64,000 bases of DNA, taken from Segatella oulorum JCM 14966 (GTDB lineage: Bacteria > Bacteroidota > Bacteroidia > Bacteroidales > Bacteroidaceae). A program made the translations under genes and the position numbers. Under the pieces are notes generated by a model. It was not told the DNA's origin, ran no database searches, and was given only the letters and a program-made list of their open reading frames with translations. Where the stretch lies: positions 1-64,000 of the forward strand of contig NZ_BAJQ01000005.1 of the NCBI RefSeq assembly GCF_000613785.1, in the 5' to 3' direction. Within the stretch, counting starts at the first letter, position 1, and each line of letters begins with the position of its first letter. Below, piece by piece: positions 28,145 through 38,344 of the stretch.

Positions 28145-28948
28145 CTAAACGAGTTCTTTGTATCCGCTGGGCACTTTCCGCTTCAACACCTCTAAAGCAA
28201 AGTCTACCCCGGCGATGATACCATGGCTCTTGAGTATGTCTTCAATGGTTTTTTGTGCCAACACCGGGTGATTGTTCTCTTCGCTCAAATGGCAGAGCCA
28301 AACCGCCTTCAACGCTGGTGTGGCAAACTGAGCGAGCGCCTCGCCACAAGCGCGGTTGCTGAGATGACCATTGGGGCTCGAAATTCGTGCTTTCAAATGT
28401 TGCGGATAGGGGCCTTGCTGGAGCATGGCCTCGTCATAATTGGCCTCTATCACAAGGTAGTTGGCTTCGCTGATGTGCCGCTGCATATCGGGCGTAACCT
28501 GACCGGCATCGGTTATGAGCACGAACGTGATGCCGTGGTAAACAATTTTATAACCCACGTTGTCGGCGCTATCGTGGGGCACATGGAAGGGCGTGATGCT
28601 GAAGTCGCCAATGTTGAAAGGGGCATTCGTCTCGATGATTTTCATGTGCTCGGGGACAACTTTCTTCCGCACACAATAGTTGCGCTCTATGCCTTGATGC
28701 ACTTTATGGGTTGCATATACGTTTATTCCCGGTTCGAGACTAAGATAGCCGGCCGATTTGATGTGATCGGCATGGTCGTGGGTGACGAGCAAATGATGCA
28801 TTTTGTCTAAAGAAAGTCCGTAGTTTTTAACGTGTTTTTTCAGCGTTCTAATGCCAACTCCAGCGTCGATAAGCAAACCATCCTGTTCTGTATAAAGGTA
28901 GTAGCAATTACCACTGCTTCCACTACCAAATGAAATAAACTTCAGCAT
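28145..28948 (-). CDS. Metallo-beta-lactamase-fold hydrolase (YycJ/WalJ-like)
   Basis: 267 residues from MLKFISFGSGSSGNCYY. The SFGSGSSGN start, metal motif LLVTHDHADHIKS, GYKIVYHGITFVLITDAG and the C-terminal VWLCHLSEENNHP fit the YycJ/VicX subgroup of small MBL proteins, which act on DNA in the cases studied. Start chosen at the Met after the -7 box TAATTTTG (28969-28976). Substrate not determinable. Confidence 0.87.
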   Translation of the reverse strand: MLKFISFGSGSSGNCYYLYTEQDGLLIDAGVGIRTLKKHVKNYGLSLDKMHHLLVTHDHADHIKSAGYLSLEPGINVYATHKVHQGIERNYCVRKKVVPEHMKIIETNAPFNIGDFSITPFHVPHDSADNVGYKIVYHGITFVLITDAGQVTPDMQRHISEANYLVIEANYDEAMLQQGPYPQHLKARISSPNGHLSNRACGEALAQFATPALKAVWLCHLSEENNHPVLAQKTIEDILKSHGIIAGVDFALEVLKRKVPSGYKELV

Positions 28949-28968
28949 TTTTTCCTGTTTCTTTGCGG

Positions 28969-28976
28969 CAAAATTA
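28969..28976 (-). promoter_or_regulatory. -7 box of the MBL-fold gene
   Basis: TAATTTTG on the minus strand, TTGG 19 nt upstream, 20 bp before the ATG. Confidence 0.6.
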
Positions 28977-29009
28977 TTAAGAAAAGCCGAGTAAACCAAG
29001 GAATTTCAC

Positions 29010-29017
29010 TAACTTTG
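29010..29017 (+). promoter_or_regulatory. -7 box of the lipoprotein gene at 29061
   Basis: TAACTTTG, divergent from the MBL-fold gene. Confidence 0.55.
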
Positions 29018-29060
29018 CGCCGATAACGAGCTTTATTTCATTCAATTTAATTTGTTGTTT

Positions 29061-29507
29061 GTGCATAAATTTATTTTTTATTTCGCCTCTGCATGCTTAT
29101 GGTTTTCAACCTCCTCATGCCAGCATTTCACAGATGAAGGCGCGGCTGATGCGTGTGTCGATTCTTTTGCACTACATTATTTCAACTGGCAGTATGAGGC
29201 GTGTGTGCCTTATGTGACGGCCGACTCGAAACGCTGGTTGGAATATGCCGCATCGCAAGTGCACGAAGAAGATGTTGAAGCGCTGCGTGCCATGACATCG
29301 GCCGCAAAATGCGAAGTGGTGTCGCTGCAATATGGTGAGAACGAACAACAGATGAACGCCAAGGTGGAAGTCTCCAATTTCTTGGCGATGGACACTCTTG
29401 GCACGGTGGCACACCAGGTTGAGAAAGCTGTTTATGCCATTGCCCTTAAACAGCATGACAACCGTTGGTTGGTTGATTTGAATCGGTTGCCGCAAAGAGT
29501 GAAATGA
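29061..29507 (+). CDS. Putative small lipoprotein, function unknown
   Basis: About 148 residues with no in-frame ATG at the N-terminus. GTG at 29061 (or TTG at 29052/29055) gives a good type II signal peptide, HKFIFYFASACLWFSTSSC, lipidated at that Cys. The mature part is an alpha+beta domain ending DNRWLVDLNRLPQRVK, similar in feel to DUF4878/NTF2-like lipoproteins, but I cannot assign it. The 3' end overlaps the convergent glycosyltransferase by 62 bp. Confidence 0.68.
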   Translation: MHKFIFYFASACLWFSTSSCQHFTDEGAADACVDSFALHYFNWQYEACVPYVTADSKRWLEYAASQVHEEDVEALRAMTSAAKCEVVSLQYGENEQQMNAKVEVSNFLAMDTLGTVAHQVEKAVYAIALKQHDNRWLVDLNRLPQRVK

Positions 29508-30372
29508 GATAGCCTAATTTATAGCTCTTGAAAACATTCAGATTGGGAGCCTTGCTGCACAGCTGAGCTTTCCATGCCTGTTGCTTTCGGCGCCAATAAT
29601 TAAGATAAATCCAATCAACGTGCCACGCCCGCATCGTTTTCGCAGTGTTGAGCAACTGCGAGAAATCACCTATGCGTTGACGTAACAAAAAAAGATTTCG
29701 CAAACTTTCCTCGGTCTTCCGCACAAATTGCGCATTGCTTTCATAGCGATAGAAAAGGACGGGATTTTCGATGTGCACAATAGGAATATTGGCCTTTTGT
29801 AGTTGCACTCCCAAGAGCATGTCCTCGTAGCCATATTGATGCAGGTTTTCATCGAAAGGACATTGCCGAACCACCTCACGTAGAATAAAAAGATTAGAAG
29901 TGCGCAGTTTGCGGTAGGGCTGCTTGATGCGTTCCTTCAGCTGATTTTTTGCACTCGCCGCGCGCTCATAGCAATATCTTAAATTGCTTTCGTCCCCCTG
30001 CGCTAAAAGGTAACCGCCATAGGCCACACGCGTGGAGTCGCTAAGCTGCATGTAGTTCAAAATATAATCAGCGCGTGGGACGACCATGTTGGCATCAATA
30101 AACAACAGTGTAGGATATTGCGCCTGCTGGGCAAGAAAGTTTCGGATGCGTGCCCTACCGACATTCTCCTTGCGCATGAGATAAACCACATAGTCAAGCT
30201 CTAAGATTTCTTTATTGCGCATGCGGATATGTTCGTCGCGACTGCCATCATCAGCAACGATAATCTCATAGTGCAAGCCTTCAATGTTTTCGCATTGTTC
30301 GGCAAGTTGGCGCACCAATTCCACACAATAGGTGTTGTAACAGGGAATGAGTATGCTAAGCGCTTTCTGCAT
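29446..30372 (-). CDS. Family 2 glycosyltransferase
   Basis: 308 residues: ALSILIPCYNTYCVELV at the start, IIVADDGSRDEH (nucleotide-sugar binding), LLFIDANMVVPR (DxD-like DAN) and GYEDMLLGVQL (acceptor/catalytic ED) mark a GT-A fold GT2. No membrane helix. It begins 14 bp after the true uvrA stop, so probably shares that transcript. The last 20 residues run under the convergent lipoprotein gene; a missed indel there could have lengthened it. Confidence 0.85.
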   Translation of the reverse strand: MQKALSILIPCYNTYCVELVRQLAEQCENIEGLHYEIIVADDGSRDEHIRMRNKEILELDYVVYLMRKENVGRARIRNFLAQQAQYPTLLFIDANMVVPRADYILNYMQLSDSTRVAYGGYLLAQGDESNLRYCYERAASAKNQLKERIKQPYRKLRTSNLFILREVVRQCPFDENLHQYGYEDMLLGVQLQKANIPIVHIENPVLFYRYESNAQFVRKTEESLRNLFLLRQRIGDFSQLLNTAKTMRAWHVDWIYLNYWRRKQQAWKAQLCSKAPNLNVFKSYKLGYLISLFAATDSNQPTNGCHAV

Positions 30373-30386
30373 CCGATTATGCGTGT

Positions 30387-33208
30387 TTATAGTTTATCTT
30401 TCAAATATTTTGCAGTGATGCTGCGTTTGCATCCCATCATGGCCTCTGGTGTTCCTTGGAAAACCAGTTCACCACCTTTATCTCCGCCATCAGGTCCGAG
30501 GTCAATTACATAGTCGGCACACTTGATGACATCCAAATTATGCTCAATGACAAGAATCGTGTGCCCACGCTCAATAAGTGCATTGAATGCCGTTAGCAGA
30601 CGTTGAATGTCATGGAAATGGAGTCCCGTCGTGGTTCATCAAAGATGAAGAGCGTGGGGTCTTGCTTTTCTTGTCCAATGAAAAAAGCTAACTTCACGCG
30701 TTGGTTTTCACCGCCCGACAGCGTACTCGAGTTCTGTCCTAACTTGATATAGCCCAATCCGACATCTTCCAAGGGGCGCAAACGGTTAACAATCGTCTTT
30801 TGTTTGTATGCGTCGAAGAAGCTAATGGCTTCTGAGACGGTCATGTTCAGCACATCGTTGATATTCTTATCGTGGAATTTAACCTCTAAGATATCACGCT
30901 TGAAACGTTGTCCATGGCACGATTCACACTCCAACACAAGGTCGGCCATGAATTGCATCTCTACATTGATGACACCAGCGCCCTTGCATTCCTCGCATCG
31001 TCCGCCATCGGTATTGAATGAGAAATATTGTGGACTGAAGCCCATTTGCTTTGCTAATGGTTGTTCGGCAAATAACTGACGAATAGCTTCGTAGGCTTTT
31101 ACGTAAGTAGCAGGATTGGAGCGTGTGCTCTTTCCGATGGGATTTTGGTCAACAAATTCAATATGCCTGATTGCCTTTACATCTCCCTCTAAAGCTATGA
31201 ATTCTCCAGGCGCATCAGCAACTTCGTCAAGTTGTCGTTTGAGAGCTGGGTAGAGAATTCCTTTGATAAGGGATGATTTTCCTGAGCCCGAAACCCCTGT
31301 AACACATGTAAACACATTCAGCGGAATGGTTGCATCAACACCTTTCAGATTATTCATGCGTGCACCTTTCAGCATAATGGATTGATTCCAAGTGCGCCGA
31401 GAGTTGGGGACAGCGATGGTCTCGGTATGGGTGAGATACTTAATAGTATAGGATTGGGGATATTCTGCTGTAAGTTCCTCTGCTGTTTTTTGCGAAAGCA
31501 GTTTCGTGCTACCTTGAAAAACAATATCTCCTCCTAAGTTGCCTGCACCAGGACCGACATCAATGAGATAATCGGCTGCACGCATAATCTCTTCATCATG
31601 CTCAACCACAATCACAGTGTTGCCAACTTCTTGCAGCTCTCTGAGCACATGAATGAGCCTATCGGTGTCTCGGCTGTGCAAACCAATACTGGGTTCGTCT
31701 AAGATATAAAGTGAACCGACAAGCGATGAACCGAGCGAGGTTGTGAGGTTGATACGCTGACTCTCGCCGCCACTGAGCGTGTTGGAAGGACGATTGAGTG
31801 TGAGGTAGCTCAGCCCCACTTCAACCAAATAGTTTAAGCGATTTTGAATTTCGGTGACTAAGCGTTTGGATATATCGGCCTCTTGCGGCGAAAGATTTAA
31901 ATTGCAGAACCAATCTTTCAACAATCCTACAGGCATCTCGACCAATTCAGTGATACTTTTTCCATTCACCTTCACCCAAGTAGCTTCTTTCTTTAGTCGC
32001 ATACCTTGGCAATCTGGACAAATTGTTTTTCCGCGATAGCGACTCAGCATCACCCGATATTGAATTTTGTACTGGTTTTCTTTTACCATTTGAAAGAACG
32101 CATCAATACAAATCTTCTCATGAATATCCATGTCTTTTTCGCTATCAAGACCATGCCAAAGCATTTGTTTATACTTCTTATCCAACTTGTAATAGGGTTC
32201 GAAGATAGGGAAATCGTCTTGGGCAGCTCGGCGAATAAATTCACTTTGCCACATTCCCATGCGCTCACCATGCCAGCATTGTACGCAACCTTCATAAACA
32301 CTCAAGGAAGTATTCGGAATGACTAACTTTTCATCAATACCAATTACGGTTCCAAAACCTTCACAAGTGGGGCAGGCACCTAAAGGAGAATTAAATGAAA
32401 ACATGTTGTCGTTGGGCTCTTCAAACGTTATTCCATCAGCTTCAAACCGCGTAGAGAAGTCAAAGGCAATATTACTTGGCTGAATGCTGAGACGAAGATT
32501 TCCATCACCCTCATAAAAAGCCGTTTCTGCAGCGTCTGTCATGCGCGTGCGGGTATCTTTAGTATGATCAACACGTATGCGTGAAATAACCAAGAAAAAA
32601 TCTCCAACAGGCTGCTGAAGCAGTTGTGCATTATCTAAAACATCCTCGATACGCACAACTTCTTGGTTGATGAAAACCCGCGCATAACCTTCTTGCATAT
32701 ACATTTCAAGCTGTTTTTCAAGCGTACGATTGTCGCCAAGATGCAAGGGTGCTAAAATGAGAATGGTCGTGCCGTCGGTGTATTCTAACATTTTGTTAAC
32801 TATATCTTCGGGCGTATGACGTTTTACCTCCTCGCCACTGATGGGAGAAATGGTGTGGCCGATACGCGCATAGAGCAAACGGAGATATTCGTAGATTTCA
32901 GTACTTGTACCCACTGTTGAACGTGGATTACGCGAAATAACTTTCTGCTCAATGGCAATAGCTGGTGGGAGCCCTTGAATAAAATCACACTCCGGTTTAC
33001 TCATGCGCCCCAAGAATTGGCGTGCATAAGCCGACAGGCTTTCCACATAGCGACGCTGTCCCTCGGCATAAAGCGTGTCGAAAGCCAAAGACGATTTGCC
33101 CGAACCCGACACGCCGGTAATCGTAATGAGTTGATTGCGAGGAATACTGAGTGAAATATTTTTGAGGTTATTTACACGAGCCCCTTTTATATCGATTGTT
33201 TCATCCAT
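30387..33208 (-). CDS. uvrA: Excinuclease ABC subunit A (one apparent frameshift)
   Basis: DNA damage recognition ATPase of nucleotide excision repair. Two ABC modules: Walker A GVSGSGKSSL near residues 33 and 630, signatures LSGGESQRI and LSGGENQRV, and Cys-rich zinc modules (CPDCQGMRL; CEECKGAGV; CESCHGQRF). The frame is lost at 30633-30634 in DEPTTGLHFHD (GAACCACG for GAACCCACG). The other frame continues to KYLKDKL and stops at 30387, total 940 residues. Promoter box TAACTTTG at 33233-33240. Confidence 0.95.
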
Positions 33209-33232
33209 AAAAAATTATCCTTTTCGTGCACA

Positions 33233-33240
33233 CAAAGTTA
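33233..33240 (-). promoter_or_regulatory. -7 box of uvrA
   Basis: TAACTTTG on the minus strand, 24 bp before the ATG; the same sequence precedes uvrB. Confidence 0.6.
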
Positions 33241-33391
33241 CGCTTTTTCTTTTAAAGGTAGTCACCCTATTGCAGCGAAATGTTTTTTATAAACTTCTTG
33301 CATGCCCTTTTTCGTATCTATAATCGAGTCATTTGTGCTCAAAATTATGTCTATTTTACGACGCAAAGTACGGAATATCGGACTCTGCGAG

Positions 33392-34006
33392 CTATTGCGT
33401 GCCTACTGTGAGGACAAAACGGATCGAACAAAAGAGTTGAGCCGCTGCAATGTAGAGCACAAATAGGGGTGACAAAGTGTCGAACTTCGAACAGAGCATA
33501 GAAAAGGTTTGCACAAGTGAAGTGATGTGCCCCGACAAAAACGCATAGCTTACACCCATGATGCAAGCCGAAAAGGACAGATAGGGAATGATACTATCCG
33601 AGAAACTGCTAGGAAACAAATGGCCATCGATGTTGAGCAACACGGCATGGGGCAGCAACGTGAGCAACACAAGCACGGCGATGAGCACAACCAATTCGGA
33701 AACGACAAAGCGCAAGGCCAACCGCTGTCTGAAGTCTAAAGGACGTTTTAAGTGTAGCAATCCGCTCGTGGTGATGCAGCCATACCCCATTGTGGCCACC
33801 AGCATCCACACCATGATAGGCGAAGCGAGATTATAGGAGAATTGGCCAAAGAACCAACGGATGCCTTCACTGCTCAGTAGGGAGCGCAACTGCAAGCTGG
33901 GCAGGATGGCCGTGATGAGCCATGAGCCCAAAATGACCAGCCCTTGTGCTATGAGCAACAGCAACATCATCACAGCAAAGACGCGCTGCCCTCTCCTACT
34001 CTTCAT
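33392..34006 (-). CDS. Polytopic membrane protein of the kinase operon, function unknown
   Basis: About 204 residues from MKSRRGQRVF (an alternative Met is two codons upstream). Five to six hydrophobic helices: VMMLLLLIAQGLVILGSWL; NLASPIMVWMLVATMGYG; LVVLIAVLVLLTLLP; IPYLSFSACIMGVSYAFL; LFVLYIAAAQLFC. The middle part loosely recalls AbgT-type transporters, but it is far shorter and I do not rely on it. The start overlaps the end of the response regulator gene, so it is the third gene of the kinase-regulator operon and may be its output or sensor accessory. Confidence 0.72.
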   Translation of the reverse strand: MKSRRGQRVFAVMMLLLLIAQGLVILGSWLITAILPSLQLRSLLSSEGIRWFFGQFSYNLASPIMVWMLVATMGYGCITTSGLLHLKRPLDFRQRLALRFVVSELVVLIAVLVLLTLLPHAVLLNIDGHLFPSSFSDSIIPYLSFSACIMGVSYAFLSGHITSLVQTFSMLCSKFDTLSPLFVLYIAAAQLFCSIRFVLTVGTQ

Positions 34007-34721
34007 CGGCATGCAGATTATCAATGTCTAAAATGCGCAGTTCAATGGCACGCACCACCAAGCGCGTGGCATTGATTCCTGTACCACTGCTACTCTCATG
34101 AAATAACTTCTGTACCAATTCGTTTTGTCTTTTCTCTAAACTCTTCACCCCAAAGGGCATACCACGCAGATTGGTGATTTGCTCTTTGGTATAGCCCAAG
34201 GCCAAATGGCGCAAGAAGCGCTCATCGTATTCGTCGATTTCATAATTCACTAAAGCCTCTTGCTGCATGAGTTGATTGGTAACTCCTGTTTTAAAACGCG
34301 CTACGATCTTCTCTAAAATGGGCTGATTGAACACTAAGCGCTTGCCATCCATGACACTGGCAACATCGCTACGGGTGAGCATTTCGCCACTCTTGAGAAT
34401 AATGCCATCGCAGCCTGCATCAAGTGCATCGACCCATAGCTTCTCGTTGAGAATTTCACCCGTGAAGATAAGCACTTTCACATGAGGATGCATCTCTTTG
34501 GTATGCCGGCATAACTCAACACCAATGGTGGTGCTGCCGCCCAAGCCTAAATCAAGCAGCACTAAGTCGGGCACCTCTTGTTTTAGGCATTTCCAATAAG
34601 CTGCTTCGTTATCGGCAGTCCCAATGATCTGCGCCTCGGGAATGTCATTTCTAAGTATTCCTTCTGTGCCTTTCAGCTCAAGTGGCACATCTTCAACAAT
34701 AATTACTTTGAATGGATTCAT
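33996..34721 (-). CDS. Response regulator with LuxR-like C-terminal domain
   Basis: 241 residues. Receiver domain: acidic VIIVEDVP, phospho-acceptor Asp57 in DLVLLDLGLGG, Thr in VLIFTGE, Lys in GIILKSGE. The C-terminal part (FLRHLALGYTKEQITNLRGM, then SLEKRQNELVQKLF) has the layout of a LuxR-type helix-turn-helix. It is translationally coupled to the kinase gene by a 4-base overlap, so it is the cognate regulator. Confidence 0.86.
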   Translation of the reverse strand: MNPFKVIIVEDVPLELKGTEGILRNDIPEAQIIGTADNEAAYWKCLKQEVPDLVLLDLGLGGSTTIGVELCRHTKEMHPHVKVLIFTGEILNEKLWVDALDAGCDGIILKSGEMLTRSDVASVMDGKRLVFNQPILEKIVARFKTGVTNQLMQQEALVNYEIDEYDERFLRHLALGYTKEQITNLRGMPFGVKSLEKRQNELVQKLFHESSSGTGINATRLVVRAIELRILDIDNLHADEE

Positions 34722-37700
34722 ATTTCAATTAATTTTTTAATTCTGCGAGGTAAAGTGATTTCGACGAGTGTTCCGCCGCCGACTCGTTGGCGCGCCTGGA
34801 TGCCACAAGCACGCAAATTTGTGGCATCGCCTATCTCACGCACTATTTGCCGACACACCATGTATTCAATATTGACCGACGATGGCGTGAAGAGCAATGC
34901 ACGCTCTTCGGCCGACAATTGCAGCGTGGATAGTTCTGCCTCAACAACAATGTAGCTGGTATCTTTGTCCACCATGCGGCAATGCATATCGGTTTCGTGG
35001 CTGATTTTCTTCAGCAACAGCAATAAGTATTTTATCAGCTCGGGTGTCACCTTGAGATTTTTCTCAATCTGCAACATGGCTTGCCGGCTCAAAACAGCAT
35101 AGAGCTGCTTGTAGTAGCGAGCCACTTCGCTGATAGAGGCTAAATTTTTCTCTTCGCCATCCACCAATTGTTTAATACGCGACGGATAATACATGGTTTC
35201 ATGCTTCAGTGTCGAAAGGCAATTATCGAGCACATTGTTGCTCACGTGCAGCTGCTGACTTTCATATTCAATGCGGCGAAGCTCATCGTGTGCCAGTTCC
35301 AAAGCAATACGCTTTTGCTGCCCCGAAGCCATGCTGCTCTTCAAGGCAACGCGAATGCGATCAACCACCTCATTGAGTCGTGGGTCGGGCGTTTTCAATA
35401 AGAAATTTCCCTTGTTCCAAAGTCTGTCAATGGCACGCAACTTCTCTTCAATCGGCAAATCGGCCGACAGCACCACATTGATTTTCCCCACACGTTCCAC
35501 AGCCAAACGATAATAAAGCTGGTAGCGATAATACAAGAAATAATAGGCTGGGAAGATTGAAATCAACAGCATAATGAGTAGCACAACCGCCACATTTTTG
35601 CTATTTTCCGATTGTTGCATCACGTGCACGTATTCGTCTAAAGAGTTGTCGGCCGAAGTCTCCTTGAACAACTGCGTATAGGCTCTATTGTTATAATGAT
35701 AGGCTGCCCATTGGTGCAAAGCCAAATCGGCAACGGCCGTCTCGTTGCGCATGTCCAAAATGATGTTATAATCCATTTTCACTTGCTGGCGAAACCAATT
35801 GATCTCGGCTGGCACCACTTCCGTGCCAACATAACGCAACGTGTCGACAGCTTTGGGATGAGCAAGGCGGTAATAGCGGTTCAGGCATTGACGACAACTG
35901 TCGGCGTAAGCCAATGTCATGGTGTAGTCTCTGCGGAGATTAGAGAAGTAAGCGCTATCGGCAAAGCTGGCTGCTTGCTTGAGCAAATAGTGGGGTGCAG
36001 CCCGCGAAGAAACGGAACTCAGCAGAACACCCAACAGCAATAACACACGCTGCATGCCCTGAGGCAGCCTAAACTTGAAGCAACTTCCTTTGCCAAGTTG
36101 GCTCTCTACTGTGAGCGAGCACACCGAGAAAATCTTGCTCACTTTGCGATATTTCTCGATAATGCCTTTGCAATTCATCAAACCGAAGCCATGGGATTTT
36201 TCAGTCTCCACCTGCTCCTGCCCTTGCAAACATTCGTCCACAATCACTTTATGCTCGAACAAATGAGCCACTTGTGCGGGCGACATGCCTTCGCCATCGT
36301 CCCGAATTGCAATTTCAACAGCACCTTCTGCCTCGAGCACTTGGCTCGCAATCCACACATGCCCGCCCGAAGGAGTATATTTACGTGCATTGTCAGCCAG
36401 CGTGTTGAGCATAAAGAGTGTGAGCGCCCGATCGGCTTTTACAACGGCTTTCGAAGGCTCTACTATCAGCTGAATGCCTTTGTTTTTGAAACTAAAGCTG
36501 CTTTTTTCAACAATGGCAAACAAATCTTGCAATGCAAAACGCTCGATGTTGAGATTGAGTTGCCCTTGCTTCAACTGAATCCACTGTGTCAGCGCATTAT
36601 TATATTCATTAATCTTGCCGGCCAACTCGCCAATATAAGTATAGCGTGCGGCACGCTCTTCCGGGGATTCATGTCGATGGTTCAGCACATCAATCTCGTG
36701 CAAAATGCGATCAATAAGCGGAGTGATGACGTTCACCAAAGCCACTTTAGCGCGCTGCTCAATGTTGCGACGCAAATTGTCCGACAAATGAAGCTCGGCC
36801 ACGTGGCATTGGTCTTCCACAGCTTGCAAAGCCTCATCGATTTGCGCCAGCCGCTCTTCTTCCTCCACTTGCCATTGCTCTAAAGGTGCAAGTAATTGCT
36901 CTACCGAAAATTGTTTGTCACGACGGCGACGCATTTGGTCGAATATGACCAACAAAACCACCACCACAACAATCATGGTGGCCACGGCAATGAGCATGCC
37001 GTTGAGCTGAGCCGCCGATTTGTTGAGCTGATCGGCACGTGCCTCGAGCTGCTTGTCTTGTCGGGTTTGCTCTTGCAAGTCTAAATAAACATTTCGGTTA
37101 TAATCGCTTTGTGCCTTGTCGTCAATGGCCGCAAAGACCAATGACATTTGCTCGCGGATAGAGGAAACCAAGTCGGGCGCACGATTAATAATGGTGTCGC
37201 TCAAAGCATTGTCTAAGCACATTCGCGCCGATTTATAATCGCCGAGTTGCCAATAGCATTGTGCCAAGGTGCGATAGGAACCGGCTATTTGATAGACATC
37301 GCCAAACTGCCGAAACATGTTGAGTGAACGTTGCGCCAAGTTGCCTGCCAAAAGCGAGTCGGGCAGGTTGTCGACGTTGAGGTGCTGAATGAAAGGAATG
37401 TTGTTGCGAATAAGGAATTTGCGATCGGAAGGGTCGATCAAAAGCTCGCTGATGGCTTGCATGGCATTGGCTTCCCAAAACACATAACGGTTGTGGCGTG
37501 CCAATTCATAGCAGCGCATCAAATAATCGAACTCTTTTTGTGCAATCTCTTGGCTGCTCCCCTTATCGATGATGCTTCCCGTACCCAAGTTATAATAATA
37601 GGAAAGCAGCTGTGCCGTGTCTTGTTGAATGGCTCCATAGGGATCAATCTGCTTCAACGCTTCGATGGATTGCCGCTTCAAACCCACATAATAATAATAG

Positions 37701-38170
37701 GTGGAGGTGATGATGTCAAATTCCGTTTCGGCATAAGTAAACCGCCGTCGTTGCGACGAGGTCAGGTATTTCCACTCTTCACGAATGCGACGCAAGCGGC
37801 GCAATGCCAATTCCCGATACGTGTAGAACGATTTGTTGCGCGATTGGCGCTGGCAAAGGCGCATGGCTTGCACGTCACTCACAAACAATTCTATTTGGTT
37901 GTCTGTTATCTTCTTCACCTTGTGCAACAGCGCGTAGGCCGCCTGATAATTCATGCGCATCGTGGCTACGAAAGCTAAATTATTGAGTGCTTCAGCTTGT
38001 CCCTCGTCATCGTGCCGGCTCAAAGCCAACGCTTGCTCCGCATAATGTTTGGCCGAGTCTAAATTGCGGTAGTGAAAAGCATAAGACTTGCCATTGAGCG
38101 CATCAATCCTTTGCTTCGGAGCCGACGCACAACCTCCCAACAGCAAGAGCAGGCTCAAGCCGGTAAGCAT
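34718..38170 (-). CDS. Two-module lipoprotein sensor kinase (DUF5112/DUF5113-type)
   Basis: 1150 residues from MLTGLSLLLLLGGC; TTG at 38191 (MNNRLLL...) is an alternative start. Order: lipobox LLGGC; periplasmic TPR-rich sensor; helix at about 395-415 (LIAVATMIVVVVVLLVIF); coiled coil; HATPase with NTLADNARKYT, IRDDGEGMS and HGFGLMNCKGI; then near residue 706 a new hydrophobic segment (MQRVLLLLGVLLSSV), a second extracytoplasmic loop, a helix at about 857-880, and a second cytoplasmic module with an H-box-like STLKHETMYYP. It resembles Prevotella/Bacteroides proteins carrying DUF5112 and DUF5113. Regulator gene overlaps by 4 bases. Confidence 0.82.
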   Translation of the reverse strand: MLTGLSLLLLLGGCASAPKQRIDALNGKSYAFHYRNLDSAKHYAEQALALSRHDDEGQAEALNNLAFVATMRMNYQAAYALLHKVKKITDNQIELFVSDVQAMRLCQRQSRNKSFYTYRELALRRLRRIREEWKYLTSSQRRRFTYAETEFDIITSTYYYYVGLKRQSIEALKQIDPYGAIQQDTAQLLSYYYNLGTGSIIDKGSSQEIAQKEFDYLMRCYELARHNRYVFWEANAMQAISELLIDPSDRKFLIRNNIPFIQHLNVDNLPDSLLAGNLAQRSLNMFRQFGDVYQIAGSYRTLAQCYWQLGDYKSARMCLDNALSDTIINRAPDLVSSIREQMSLVFAAIDDKAQSDYNRNVYLDLQEQTRQDKQLEARADQLNKSAAQLNGMLIAVATMIVVVVVLLVIFDQMRRRRDKQFSVEQLLAPLEQWQVEEEERLAQIDEALQAVEDQCHVAELHLSDNLRRNIEQRAKVALVNVITPLIDRILHEIDVLNHRHESPEERAARYTYIGELAGKINEYNNALTQWIQLKQGQLNLNIERFALQDLFAIVEKSSFSFKNKGIQLIVEPSKAVVKADRALTLFMLNTLADNARKYTPSGGHVWIASQVLEAEGAVEIAIRDDGEGMSPAQVAHLFEHKVIVDECLQGQEQVETEKSHGFGLMNCKGIIEKYRKVSKIFSVCSLTVESQLGKGSCFKFRLPQGMQRVLLLLGVLLSSVSSRAAPHYLLKQAASFADSAYFSNLRRDYTMTLAYADSCRQCLNRYYRLAHPKAVDTLRYVGTEVVPAEINWFRQQVKMDYNIILDMRNETAVADLALHQWAAYHYNNRAYTQLFKETSADNSLDEYVHVMQQSENSKNVAVVLLIMLLISIFPAYYFLYYRYQLYYRLAVERVGKINVVLSADLPIEEKLRAIDRLWNKGNFLLKTPDPRLNEVVDRIRVALKSSMASGQQKRIALELAHDELRRIEYESQQLHVSNNVLDNCLSTLKHETMYYPSRIKQLVDGEEKNLASISEVARYYKQLYAVLSRQAMLQIEKNLKVTPELIKYLLLLLKKISHETDMHCRMVDKDTSYIVVEAELSTLQLSAEERALLFTPSSVNIEYMVCRQIVREIGDATNLRACGIQARQRVGGGTLVEITLPRRIKKLIEI

Positions 38171-38261
38171 AAGCAACAGCCTATTGTTCAAGCTGCAACA
38201 AATGTCAGGATGTAAAGGAATAGCACGTGCCAATGCAATAATGATTTTGTAATTAGCGAGA

Positions 38262-38269
38262 CAAAAATA
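38262..38269 (-). promoter_or_regulatory. -7 box of the two-module kinase operon
   Basis: TATTTTTG on the minus strand, about 90 bp before the ATG at 38170. Codons upstream of this box in the open frame are not used. Confidence 0.55.
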
Positions 38270-38344
38270 GCAAATTTCACTGAAATGCGAAAACAAAACG
38301 CCCAATTTAAAGGCGAATGGAGCATTACGATGCTGCACAAGGCC

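Noticed and set aside
36098-36883. 261-aa plus-strand ORF antisense to the two-module kinase
   Set aside because: The kinase frame is fully conserved in motif order on the other strand; the antisense ORF has no start context or recognisable domain.
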